From NCBI GenBank assembly GCA_020226215.1, contig CM035234.1, positions 72,557,135-72,621,134 of the forward strand: a stretch of DNA of 64,000 nucleotides, given 5' to 3'. Below, in pieces: positions 1-11,560 of the stretch; the stretch's first letter is position 1, and each line of letters begins with the position of its first letter. The notes below the pieces were generated by a model. That model saw nothing but the letters and a program-made list of their open reading frames with translations. It had not been told where the DNA came from and ran no database searches. This DNA comes from Sindora glabra (taxonomy: Eukaryota; Streptophyta; Magnoliopsida; Fabales; Fabaceae). The position numbers were made by a program, and so were the translations under genes.

Positions 1-2480
1 AAATTTGAAAGAATATCAAAATTCTTATAATTCATGGATTTGATAAAAATTCCTATTGATTAACATGAATACTTATTGTTTAATAATTTATTTAGAAATT
101 TTATTTCTCATAATGAAATAATGATCAATTATGGCTCGATTGTTACCATGTCTCTATGTTTACTCAAACATTAGTTGGTTTCCTACAAATTAATTTTCAA
201 TTTTTAATTCATAGGTTAATAAGGTGTAGAACTTTTTGTATTTTTTTCTCTAACTAAAATTTGGTGCAATATAGTATTAATGGTTAAATCAACAATGGAA
301 GAACAAAGTTCTAATTCTTAGAACAACATCATTGAATTTGGTAGAATATAAATATGTAGTTGATCAAAAAGATTTTAAACTAAGCATTCCTTTAATGTTT
401 TTTGGAGTCATTATTAAGTCAATTCTTTCACTTTGTGTATGTCCCTCTTTAGATTGTTTTACTCCATAACGATTATATCTTCAGTAAAAGGATGGTTTGC
501 TTCGGTTTTATATAATTAGTATGCCTTCATTAACTAATACAAACTTTGTTCTTTTGTAACTTATATTGCTTAGTGTAGCTTAAGGTCTAGATTAAATATT
601 CATGTGACTTTACTTACAAATCTCCTTGCCCCACATTGGTCTCATTTTAACAATTAAAAGCATTCATTGAAATTCATAAAAAATGTAGTTTATAGGTATC
701 CTTTCAAAACAAGGAAATATGCTTTATTAGTTAGAAATTAGTATTCTTGATGACTTTTAAACTAATCTATAACTTGTTTTAAGTTGTTTTGTTTTTTCCT
801 TAGTGCCATTATTACTTTCTTTTAAATGTACAAGGTTGAGGAGGATTCATGCGTAAATCAATCACGAGTCTTTGAATTTAGGAATGACAATTTCTCAATA
901 GGTAATTAGGAGTGGAAAGAAGTAATAAACTATAATAATCATATGAAGCTTAAGATTTAAGTATTTTTTGCTTTAATAGATTAGGTAGTGAATGAGCAAT
1001 AGGTGAAAATGCATGCATGACCTTCATTGCTATCATTATTGATTGGTTTTAAAATAATCGTGATTTCATGCCTATTAAGTCCTAGTTTGATATTCTAATT
1101 TCAGATGACTCCTTAGAATGGAGGAACCTATATGAAAATGAGATTTATAAAGAATGCTTTCTAACCAAGCATTTTGATTTAGAAATAGTCATCTAGGCTA
1201 AAATACAACCTTTTTTATGGTTCCTAAGAAGTTTTTCATTAGTTTCTTCCATCCTAAAGGTATAGATGAGGAGAGATTTGACTTTTTGTAGAGTGCTATG
1301 TCTTTTAATAGCACTTGGGATGAGATTAGTTAGGTTGGACAGGATTACGCTAGCAATGGTGAACCTCAGCTTATGTTTGCTTAGTTTTTTTTCTTCCTCT
1401 GATTATCTTATTTTTTTCTAATTTTTGTAGGAAAAGGCATCATGTAAATGACTTTGTGATCTTCTTTCTTAACTAAACAAAAGAACTTCTAGAAATCTAG
1501 CATGTAAATTTCTAAAGATTAAAACTCTTGGATTGGTGTGTGTAGCTTTTTGGAAATTCTTGAAGAATTTGATTCCAAGGTTTCTAGTTTTCTATGTTTT
1601 ATATATAATTTCTATTTTAATTGCTTTAGGAATAATCTATAAATAATACAAAACACAAACTTATATTTAACCATCACTGCATCCTATATCATTTCTATTA
1701 GATAGAGTAAGTAGCCTTGTACTAGATAGCTCCATTTCTTAACAAATACTCAATTTTTTTAGCATTATCTTAAGTTCATTGTTTTTGTCTTTAATTGATT
1801 AACTTTTCTTGTTCTTTTTCCTTAATATGTCAACAAATTGAAAGAATTAGGTAATATTTTAATTGATTAATTGAATGAAAAAAAATCATTTTTAGGGTAA
1901 AGAAGTTCTAATTTTAAAATGGCAAAATGTACAATCATTTTATAACTAATGTAAAGAAATAAATTACACAATAGATATAGGCCACAACAAGTCATAACAC
2001 TAAATAATACTAATATGATTGCACTTTTGAAAGAAACACAACTAAGTTCATATTGCAATTTGACTAATACAATAAAGTTGTGTACATCTATGATAATTAC
2101 TCAATAAAAATAAAAAAGTAAATGGTTATGAAAATATAAGTAAGTTGATATTGCAATTTGACAAGTACTAAACGTTTTATGAATGTATTGAAATTACAAA
2201 GAAATGATATACCACCAAAGTAGTCAAAACATAAACATTGTAGTATTTTCAAAGAATTTGAAAATTTTTGTTATCTCTATTAAATTTTACATAAAAAAAT
2301 TACAATATGAGTCATAAGGATGCATATAAATCTAAGGTAAAAAGGGACAATAAAAACAATGCAATAAGATAAAATTTGATATCCTAGCTTCTTAAGTCTT
2401 TCACATGTGCATTTTGTATGACTTTTTTATTTGTAAAATGAACAAGTACTAAGCATTTTTAGGATAATTCTAAATTTCCT
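1..2480. other. AT-rich region without a recognised gene
   Basis: I read both strands and found no gene, splice-consistent exon chain or transposon domain that I can name. Frames are short and closed by frequent stops. The stretch lies on the 3' side of the minus-strand FAR1-like relic and may be further decayed transposon sequence, but nothing in it proves that. Confidence 0.6.
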
Positions 2481-4330
2481 TTCATTCATAATGATCTTGG
2501 ATCCCTTTTGGTGACTACACATAGAGGATCGCACAAAGTTATAATAACTTTAGTGACAACTTGATTCCTTTCAAAGTTAGAATTTTCAACTTAATTTTTT
2601 TAAACTAACAAAATTTTCCTTTGGGTCTTCAATTCCTACAGAGCTAAGTTCCTTAATCAACATTTGCAAACCTTTAGCTATAACATCATGATGTTTCATG
2701 GACTATGAAGCTTTTTTTAAAAGTTCTAGATAATGAACCATAACATTGTTAAATAATAAAGTGGTAGAAAATATATCACTTTTGTTTTCACCTTCTTTAT
2801 ATAAAACTCTTTCCAATTTTTTTTAACATCCCTTGTCCATCAACGTGAAATAAAATGACAAGATAATGTATGTAATTTTTTTTCCTTTATGAATATTGTA
2901 AATATATGTTAAGGAGACCTAAAAACATACATGTGATAACTGCATATTAATTCCCTTGATAAAAGAAACATTATCACATAGTGGTTAAGCTCTTCTCTAC
3001 CAATTTCTCAAACTTTATAAGTGTACACTACTTCATATATCTGAACTTCCTTTACAACAAATTTTTGAGAAATCACCAATTTATTTTCAAATATCCTAAA
3101 CATTTTTCTTTTATTAAATTTTAAATTTTCTTATTCCATAAGGCATAAAGTTTGAAAAACTAGCTTTGAATTTAATGTCTTAAAAGTCTTCTCTTACTCT
3201 TTATTATAGTATGTATCAAGTGTTTTCTTGTACTATACTATAAACTTACTTAAAGGAAAAAAAGAAGTTCAAAAAATTCTAAAAGAACTTATTCATACTT
3301 TCATTTATTTGAGTTTTAGACATACCTACATAAAAAAATGGAGTAAACATAACTAGGAATCCATTTTTCACAAATGAAGTGTATTTTCTCTAACTATTGG
3401 TTATCTTGTAGCTCATACTTATTTATTAATGCTTCCTAATCAAATTCAATGTCATATATAATGATAAATTTATGTATGCATTTGTAAAATTGATTTTTAA
3501 AATCATCGAATTCATGATATATATAATTTAAATACTCTGGAATTTTTTTAAATATGCCATCTATAATAATGATGAGTAACTTTTGGGTAAACATTTGCAA
3601 TTGCATTAGTAATTGTAGCATCTTGGTCAATGATAATAGTTTTTGGATAATTTCCAAACATGGCTTGCTATCAAGTATTCAATAACCATATAGAGGTTTC
3701 TTTTATCTTATCCTATAATAAAACATAACCAATAAAAATATATTGTTAATCGTGATTAGCTTTTATGAAAGGAACAAATGGCATTTTATATTTATTTGTT
3801 AAGTATATTGGATCAAATATAACTACATCCCTCAAATATCTATATGCCATTTTAGACCTAGCACTTGCCCAAAAGAAATTTGCTAATTGGCCTTTTACAT
3901 CCGTTTGAATTGTATAAAAGAATCTAGGATACTTTGATTGACATTTCTTAGAGTAAGATAACATTAATTATTTATCTCCTCTCTTTGACTATTTTTGTTT
4001 CCTTCCATCTGAATAATTCAAAATATCTTGTTGATTAAGCCCAACATTATCAATACCACTATAATCTATAGATAAAATTAACATAAACTTATTAGGACAT
4101 ATACTAAACTCATTAAGTACATTAATAAGTTTTTTGTGCACTTTATTCTTTTTCCTATGCACTCAAAGAAACTATGTAATACTTGAAGAAGCAAGAATGT
4201 GACTTTGGTCTTTCATAAATCTAAAAATCACCTAATTATCGTCAACTTTCTTTAATATATATTATTGCCTTGCATCCTATTCTTATCTCATTAGGAAGCT
4301 CATTTATTCTATCTATTTTTTCCAAATATT
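2480..4330 (-). pseudogene. MULE/FAR1-type transposase relic
   Basis: A broken transposase of the Mutator-like/FAR1 family on the minus strand. Such proteins cut and paste DNA, and host genes FHY3/FAR1 derive from them. Visible in order: around 4045-3975 a piece reading INQQDILNYSDG-like; at 3964-3746 a frame with FWASARS, DVVIFDPIYLTNKY and MPFVPF, which is the conserved block around the first catalytic Asp; at about 3660-3555, in another frame, IIIDQDATITNAIANVYPK with the second catalytic Asp and then RWHI; then a frameshift into KKIPEYLNYIYH and FKNQFYKCIHK (to about 3440); near 2510 a tail reading DPLCVVTK, matching the DP..VxTKGxP tail of FAR1 proteins. At least two frame changes and several stops separate the blocks, so no protein can be made. 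Outer limits are approximate and no terminal inverted repeats were identified. Confidence 0.82.
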
Positions 4331-4446
4331 TCTAGCTTAAAAACCTTTTTTAAAATAAATAACTTCTTGACCAATTATGACATAGTTTATTCTTGATTTA
4401 GTTATTCAATTCATACATAAACTAAAGCCATTTTTTTACCATACCT

Positions 4447-4619
4447 TGTGACAACTCCTAAATTTGTTAGTGGCTAAAGAGGATAATTGATTGACTGAGA
4501 CACCTATACAAAAAAGGCAAATGGGTGATTAGGTGTACATAGTGGGGTTAGCTTGCCATACACATTCCGATGCCTAATTTAGCACTTGTTTAGTATAATA
4601 GTAGTAATTAGGTGTAATT
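4447..4619 (+). repeat. left part of an older LTR-like repeat
   Basis: Begins TGTGACAACTCC, a typical plant gypsy LTR start. It matches 22413-22580 closely (block around TCCTAAATTT, then CTTGTTTGG/AGTAATA). The match resumes at about 7200-7560 against 22590-22915, so this repeat was split by the solo LTR at 4620-7074. Assignment to a gypsy LTR is inference from its start sequence; the two-copy relation is directly visible. Confidence 0.6.
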
Positions 4620-5779
4620 TGTAATGTCCTGAATTTTTAATTCTATCATTTGAATCTCTAAATTCTGAGGCTGTAGAAATGAAGAGCACGTTTGAATTAG
4701 CTTAGTAGGTGAATCTTAAGTTGAAAGGAATTAAGTGTAAGTGTAATTGAAATTTTGAAGGAAAAAGGATAGTAGGAAAAGAATTAATTTTTCTAAACAG
4801 TATAGATGATTATAGGAGATTAGAAAACCCTAAAAAGGGGAGTTGTCTAAGTCTGACAGTATAAGGAATTTTAAATAGACAGAAACCCTATGGACTAAAT
4901 TATAAAAGTGCAAAATCGGGTGTGGTTAAAGTGTAAATAACTAAGAATTTGGGATCTAATATGAATAACCAAGAATTTGGGGTGTAATATGTGATTTTAT
5001 TTAGTGTGACCAGTAGACACATGACAAGTGTCATTATTAGAAAAAATGACAAGAATAGCCTTACTAATTGGTGAAAAAAGACTAAAATGCCCTTGGAAAT
5101 TTTAAAAATGACCAAAATACCCTTGAAGCTTCATGAAAGCTCTTCTTCCTTCTCCAAGCCGTAGAACACCTCCATGAAAGTACCAAAAACGTGCAAGAGA
5201 GAGAAGGGAGAGAGAGAAAACTTCTTTTGATTTTTTCACCCAAATATGTGAGAATTAGGCTTAGTTGTAGAAGGGAAAGTTGCTCTTCTCATCAAGCTCT
5301 ATCTATTGGTGTGTTTAGATTGAAGAAAGCTCAAGTTTGATCAAGTTTGGTGAGTTCTAAGTGAGGATTTTCAAGTTGCAGCAAGAGGTAAAAATGTTCT
5401 CCTCTAAAAGCTCTTTAATGTACTCTTTTTAGTTTCTTGAAATTTTAATGTTGGTGTGGTCAAAGGTGGTTGACCATGGAGTTTTGGATGAATTGAACAT
5501 GTCTAATGATGTTTTGGATGTTGTTATGTTAATCTATGGCTTTGGTTTGGTGTAAAAACAACAAGAAACCATGATGTACACACTAGGATTTTAAAGGCAT
5601 AATGGTGCATGTATGGATTTGGCATGATTTGTTTGGAATTTGGTTAAATTGATGAAATTTAGATGATTCTTATGAATTATGAAAGTGTGTATGAAACTTC
5701 CCTTTTAAGAAGCCAAAACCATGAATGTGGAAAAGAAAGAGGGAAGGAGATTTAGCTATTTAAATTGTGTTTTTGGAAG

Positions 5780-6040
5780 ATTGGTAATGTACACGAGGTA
5801 TAACACGTCCCATGTTGTACCTCGTATTCTTCAACGAAGGCTGATCAGTATGTTACATGGGGTGTGCACTCCCCGTGTTTACCTCAGAACTGAAGGGCAG
5901 TAAGAGACACGGGGTATGACACGGTCCGTGTTTACCCCCGTGTTCTTCTCTGAGCAATCCAGTGAAGCCTCGAAGTAATTTAGAAAGAAATACAGCCCTA
6001 AACACGGGGTATGGAAACCCTGTGTTCTTTGTCAAGTGAA
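5780..6040. repeat. GC-rich degenerate palindromic repeats inside the solo LTR
   Basis: About four copies of a motif built from ACACGGGGTAT...CACG and its complement CCCCGTGTT, for example at about 5793-5830, 5855-5880, 5907-5945 and 6000-6025. Each copy is itself an imperfect inverted repeat. It is the most GC-rich part of the left 30 kb. CACGGG-type repeats of this kind are common in long LTRs of plant chromoviruses. No coding function is supported; the frames here are by-products of the repeat. Confidence 0.7.
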
Positions 6041-6503
6041 CAATTTGGTTTTGATTCTTTACGATTTGCACGGTTTTATCTCCAGATCCTTTTCTAATGC
6101 ATATATGTGTCATTTCAAAGCCTGAAAATAAAATATAGAGCATCTAAGTATCCTTTTCAATCAATTTGTACAAAATACTAAGTAAATGAATGATGAAACA
6201 CATAGAACTTAAGTGCATTTGTGCATTTATCAACGTAGAGGAAGTGAAGAATACATGAGGTTTAAGGAAAATGATGATGTTCTAATAAGAACTATGATGT
6301 GTATATATGTAAACTAAGAAATGACAAGTTGGAAAGGCAAGAGGAATTGTAAAGAAGTCTTTTAAGTAAGGGCAAAGGAAACATCACTATTGGAAGCTTT
6401 TAAAAGGTAGCTAACTTTATCCTTAAGCTCTGTTTTCTATTTACATGATTTTATGTATATTATGCCATTGTATAGAATGTGTATGAAATAGTTGTGTGCA
6501 CAT

Positions 6504-6690
6504 CCCGGGAAGACAGTAAAATGCTGTGTGTGAGGCCTATGGCCCGAGTTCCCCGGGATGATAATAAAATTGCTGTGTGCGGTACCTATGGCCCGAATAC
6601 CTCGGGAAGACAGTGAAATGCTGTATGTGAGGCCTGTGGCCCGAATACCCCGGGAAGACAGTGAAATTGCTGTATATGAAGCTTAGGTAT
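6504..6690 (+). repeat. 48-bp minisatellite, about four copies
   Basis: Unit of 48-49 bp starting CCCGGGAAGACAGTGAAA and continuing TGCTGTGTGTGAGGC then TATGGCCCGAATAC. Copies start near 6504, 6552, 6601 and 6649, and the last is partial. It lies inside the solo LTR. Confidence 0.85.
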
Positions 6691-7079
6691 GATTATCTGT
6701 GATGGCCATCTAGATATCTATATGAGTCCTTGAATGAGCTTGATGATTGCTATGTGTGATGCACATTTCTTACAATGGTACGGAAGGAGATGATAAATGA
6801 TTAATTGATTTTGAAATGTTTAATTGATTTTGAAATGTATGTTTTATTTGCTTAAGGATCTGGAATGGCTTGATATATTTTTTTTATAATAATAGCTAGC
6901 TACTGGGAAACTCTGTTTCTTATGTTTCTGTATTGTTACTAACCATTCCAGGTGATGCTTCTAAAGGTCCTCTTGACAAAGGAGAATAAAGTTTTGAAGT
7001 TGTATTAAAAATGATTATATAGTTGGTGATATTGTAAGTGATGGATGTGTGTTTTGTAAGTTGAACTTTTGGCATAATT

Positions 7080-7560
7080 ACATGACCCTTGCCTATATTA
7101 TATGAAATACAGAAATTTAAGGTATTGTGAGCTAGCTTAGAGTAGAAGGCAAATTAGTATGCATTAAATACCTATTTAATGAGGATTAAGGTGTTAATGA
7201 GTGAGGGAGTTTACATAATTAGATGGTTTGTAAACACCCTTTGGTTATTTGTAGGCTTAGATAGGCGTGAATTATGCTAGTGATGATAAGCATTTAAGAT
7301 TGTTGATTGTGGGTTGATAGGAACTAGTCATAATGTGACATTTATGAACCTTAATAGGGCATTATAAGCCTTTATTAGGTTAACAATGGATATTTAAGCA
7401 TGATTTTGGATAAGTTGATAGGCTTTTAAGTTAGTTCTAACTAGGTTAACCAAATATAAGGGTTAAGAATGTGCTTGTTTACATGTGCATCAAGCAAGAG
7501 CATTTATCTTTAAATACATATGGTCTGGCTAAATGTTTTTTCATTGTAACTTGCTTTCCC
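7080..7560 (+). repeat. right part of the older LTR-like repeat
   Basis: From about 7235 the sequence aligns with 22605-22915 (shared blocks GTGAATTATG, CATGATTTTGGATAAGTTGATA and ATCAAGCAAGAGCATTTAT). About 150 bp at 7085-7235 has no clear partner in the other copy, so one copy gained or lost it. Confidence 0.65.
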
Positions 7561-7739
7561 TTACTCTAAGAGTTATGATGAGAGCAATTGATGTCATTTG
7601 AAATAAAGTATTTATTTATCAAGAAAATGTTAAATGAATTGTAGGTTAGTGGATATTGAATTGACTTGATGGATATTTATTTAAGTTTATAGGAACTTTC
7701 ATGTTTTGGGCTTTAAGTGCTTTATGTCTAAGATTTGTA

Positions 7740-8010
7740 GTGGTTAACTTAATATTAAGAAGGCCACTCAAGCTAAGATTATATGTTAAGGAAGCCATTT
7801 GAGCCTGATTTTGAGCTTATGGCTTACTAATGGTAAAGAAATTATTTAGGTTAACATTGAATGTTTGAGAAAGGCATTCAAGCTTGATCTTTGGCATTTG
7901 GTTCTTTAATGGTAAAGAAAACATTTAGGAAAGTCAGTTTGAATATTAAAAAAGCTGCTTAGGTTTGATTTTGAGCTTATAGCTCACTCTTCTAAGTTTT
8001 CTATTTATCC
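7740..8010 (+). repeat. degenerate tandem repeat, about 80 bp unit
   Basis: Three to four diverged copies of a unit containing GCCATTCAAGCTTGATTTTG, GCTTATGGCTTACTAATGG and AAAGAAATTATTTAGG. Positions are roughly 7760-7850, 7875-7935 and 7940-8005. The wording resembles the minisatellites at 13.2-13.6 kb, which may belong to the same repeat family. Confidence 0.55.
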
Positions 8011-9236
8011 TTGCCCTTTCTTGCTCTAGGAGAAGATTCAATTAAAGTAACTATATGAATATATCACTTGAGATAAAAGAATTATGTGTCGAGAGGCTAT
8101 AGAACACTTGTGAGTTAGTGGAAAAGTAGTCTATATTCACTATTGGGCAAGTAACTATGAAGTTATAGATTGGTAATTGAAGTACAAGTGGATAATTAGT
8201 GTTTGTGGCCATAGTTTTTATCAAACAAGTTGTGGTGAATGACACTTAGTTGAATAGAGTTACTACTATTACCTTTGTTGTTATTTTTATCTATTATCCT
8301 GATTTTATAAATGTTGCAATTATTATGTTTTTAGATATCGATGAACATATTTTCCTAAGATGTTGTAAAACTTTGCAGTTTTTGATTTAATTTGAAATAT
8401 AGAAGTTGGGATTCAAAAATGCATTTTGAGTTATCAATTTGATGAAGTTTCACTATAGTGGCATTCCATTTATCAATTTAATGGAATAACTTTGGTCAAT
8501 CAGAATAATAATGTATGCCTTTTCAAAATGTAACTACATGCAAGGACCTAATAGGCATCGAATGTAATAATGCATTTTAAATCTTAAGTCTTATTTTATA
8601 TTCATGATAGCTTCGTTGAGTTTTTATTCATTTAGATATCCGTGTGGCATCCTGTTGTTTTTTCTTTTTATTTTTTAATTCCCTTTGAAAGTTTTGCTTA
8701 ACCATTGATGTCCTCTTACTCATTTTACATTTTTGTTTTATTAAAGCTTAGACTCCTAAGACTTTTCAAACTTATTAGCTTCAAGCCATTTGATTTTATC
8801 TATAATTATTATGATAATTGATCATTTTTTATTATGCTAATGGAGCAAACTATGCTTCTTATTTGGAAGGAAGCTTTGAATATTAAAAAAAAAGGCATTG
8901 CTTCTTTTAGTTAATCAAAAGTTTTAAAGGTTGTAACTTTCAAGGTTATTCTAAACATGTCATATTTTATATTAGCACAAATCTCTAAGTTCAATTAGTA
9001 TGACTTGTCACTAAGATTATTATCTTATCTATTGATGTTATGTTTTTTTTCCCAATCATTAGATTAGAGAAAATCATTCATGCTCCTTATTATAATTATT
9101 ATTTTCCCTTTATTATAACCATTTGATCATTATGACTATTAGTGAAGTTTATATACTTATCTTCTTAGTGCTTATTTAGCCATTTTTCCTTCATATTTAA
9201 CATCTGAGATTTTTACAAGTTCTCTTATAAAGTGTT
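8010..9236. other. AT-rich spacer, nothing recognised
   Basis: No open frame of interest, no terminal repeats and no transposon domain were seen. It may be the remainder of the older LTR-like repeat family, but I could not find a second copy in the window to support that. Confidence 0.5.
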
Positions 9237-11560
9237 TGTTAGCCTTAAGGCTTCATTTGATGAGTTTTGATGATGACAAATGAATGTTACAATAGCATTG
9301 TATATCTTATACTAAAGTGATCTATATTATACAAGCTTTAATAGATATACTATGCTATGGTTGGTGCATATGCTTGATTATATACTAAAAGAGCTATATT
9401 TTATACAAGCATTACTAAGCATATGATTAATCAAGATATATAAAAAGATGATTATGTATGAACTTGTGCTAATTATTTTATATGAATTATGCATCAATAT
9501 CTTGATATATTAAATTAGACTAACTATATTGTTTGCAAGGTTTATGAACTTATATATAGGAAAGTCTAAGATAAAGAAAAGTGAGCATTGAAGCAAAAGA
9601 ATGGAAGATTACATCATGCTCAACTCAAGAACAAGAAAGAAAGATAAGAAAGGAGATGTGATCCAAGTATTGAAGGTTAAGAAAATTAAAAGCTTGGAAG
9701 TATCAAGAAAAGCCAATGAACTTCATTAGTATAGTCTTTTCATTTTAGGCTTAGACTTTCTTATGAAATAAAGTATTTCATGATATAGAGCTTAAACATA
9801 TTTTTCATAATCTTAGCTTGATCAAAATGCTTTAAAATATAGCCCACAATCATATTTTTACAAGATAACCTATGGGGACATTTCAAAAATAAATGAGATA
9901 TGAGTTTTTGATGTTTTTAGTTTTGACCTTTAGTCATTCCCTCAATCATATATCATAAAATACTCATATTTTTACTGTTAAACTTTTTCCATATGAAAAT
10001 AGACTTAAAGAGCTTTCCATGGACATATTATTTACTTAAAATGATTAATATATGAAAGAGTTATGATCTTTTCAAGTTGAGTCTAAAAATTAGCTTTCTG
10101 CATGATAGCCATTTCTAATGTATGCTCATTATTTTGATTATATCTTGAAAAATACAAATGATATGAGTATAAAATTATTTTTATGTAAAAATAGACTCAA
10201 AGAGCTTTCCATATACTGGTCATTTTCTTAAAATGACTAAGATATGAAAGAGTTATGAATTTTACAAATTGAGTCTTAAAATTAGATTTTCACTAATTCA
10301 CTATTTCTAACCTTTGCTCATTTTTTTGAACATATCTTAAAAATTACATCATATATGAGCATGAAACTAGTCCCATTTGAAAGAAGACTCAATTATCTTT
10401 TCGATGATAGGTCATTTTCTTAAAATGGACTTAAAATAAAAAAGTTATAACCTTTTAAAGTTAAGTCTGCGTTTCTATCTAGATGAATCGATTGGCCAAT
10501 CAATTCCAGACATCCAGAGAGCACTCTGGACGTCCTGAATCGATTTACCACTCAATTGTAGCAGTTTTGGTGTACGAATAATGGCTAGTTTTCATTCTTA
10601 ACAACCCCAAATGGATATAATACTCCATGGGTTTCATATATAAGCTAAGATACATCAAATACAACCAAGAGAGAGCCTGAACTTCAATTGAAAACATCTT
10701 TTTACATCTTTCTTCATCTAAATCATGAATTAAGCTCTACTTTGTGAAATTCCTCTATTCTAGAGCTTCACTTATTTCATCTACTCTATAAGAGAGTTTA
10801 TTTAAGTTGTTATTCATCTATTTATCATTTCCTAATTGTTAAATGTGAGGTATCCCTTGGAAAAACTTAATGAGGGTGAGGAATCCCTTGTAAAAGAGAT
10901 TTTTGCTCAAGGAAGAGCAAGGAATTATAAAGCTTTTTCAAGTGCCATTGAAACTTGAAGAATAGTGGATTAACACAAGCTTAGAGAGCTTAGAGAGTGG
11001 ATGTACACCTTGGTGAGGATATCCAAGGGAGGAACCACTATAAATTTTTGTGTTTGATCTCTCTTCCTTATATCCTTATTTTTCTGCAACATTGCTCTAT
11101 TTTTCTTACTGGTTTATGCTCTATTTTGCTACTATTATTAATTGATATATTGTGCTTCAATATTAATCTTATTGCTTGGATGATTATATACTTAGAAGAG
11201 TTATATATCCATGCACATGCTTCTTGATTATTTTATCCATACATAGTTGATCAACTAGTTAAATGAATTATGCTTCAATGTTGATCTTGTTAGTTAAATA
11301 GTTGGAAAAGAACTCAATTTATGCATTAGCTTCTTGTTTGTTATTTATGCATAATTAAATGAGTTTCTTTATACAAGTGAATTAAATTGTTATATCTTAA
11401 GTGCAAACATATTCATAAAGCTTTCTTGGAAGTGTTTAGATCAAAATTATTCTCATAACTTCCTAAAATCAAAGGATTTCCAAAAAGAGTTTGAAAAATA
11501 AGAAAACTTTTAAAAATATCCAATTCACCCTCTCTTGGGTGTAGGTTGCTAAGGCCAACA
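9237..11560 (+). mobile_element. Ty1/copia SIRE-like solo LTR, 2.32 kb
   Basis: Starts TGTTAGCC and ends GGCCAACA, which are near-perfect inverse ends. It is flanked by a perfect 5-bp duplication gtgtt (9232-9236 and 11561-11565). The 3' half has blocks familiar from SIRE/Maximus copia LTRs: GGAAGAGCAAGGAATTATAAAG, then AGTGCCATTGAAACTTGAAG, then GAACCACTATAAATTTTTGTG, and the CACCCTCTCTTGGGTG segment close to the end. No primer site follows: the bases after the end are the target duplication, so this is a solo LTR. It also carries a 190-bp tandem repeat (9990-10460) and AATCGATT palindromes near 10487 and 10539. Boundaries are strongly supported; the lineage is recognised from sequence style. 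Confidence 0.88.
9990..10460 (+). repeat. 190-bp tandem repeat inside the SIRE-like LTR
   Basis: Three diverged units start near 9992, 10185 and 10375 with ATATGAAAATAGACTTAAAG-type sequence. They continue through GAGCTTTCCAT, TTACTTAAAATGA, ATATGAAAGAGTTATGA and GAGTCT(A/T)AAAATTAG. The third copy is partial. Confidence 0.8.

Larger units (their letters stand above)
4620..7074 (+). mobile_element. Ty3/gypsy-type solo LTR, 2.46 kb
   Basis: Starts TGTAATGTCC and ends TTTTGGCA. The five bases before it (4615-4619) and after it (7075-7079) are both taatt, a 5-bp target-site duplication. No internal domains, primer site or second LTR are present, so it is a solo LTR left by LTR-LTR recombination. 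The internal layout fits long LTRs of Tekay/Del-like chromoviruses: U3-like start, purine-rich leader near 5190-5230, GC-rich palindromic repeats at 5780-6040, a 48-bp minisatellite at 6504-6690, and a pyrimidine-rich segment near 6910-6960. An alternative right end at 7082 (ATTACA, the inverse of the TGTAAT start) would lack a TSD. The family assignment is inference; the insertion boundaries are well supported. Confidence 0.75.

Noticed and set aside
5721..6143. Two frames on opposite strands
   Set aside because: They lie in the GC-rich palindromic repeat of the solo LTR, which opens frames by chance on both strands. No family resemblance.
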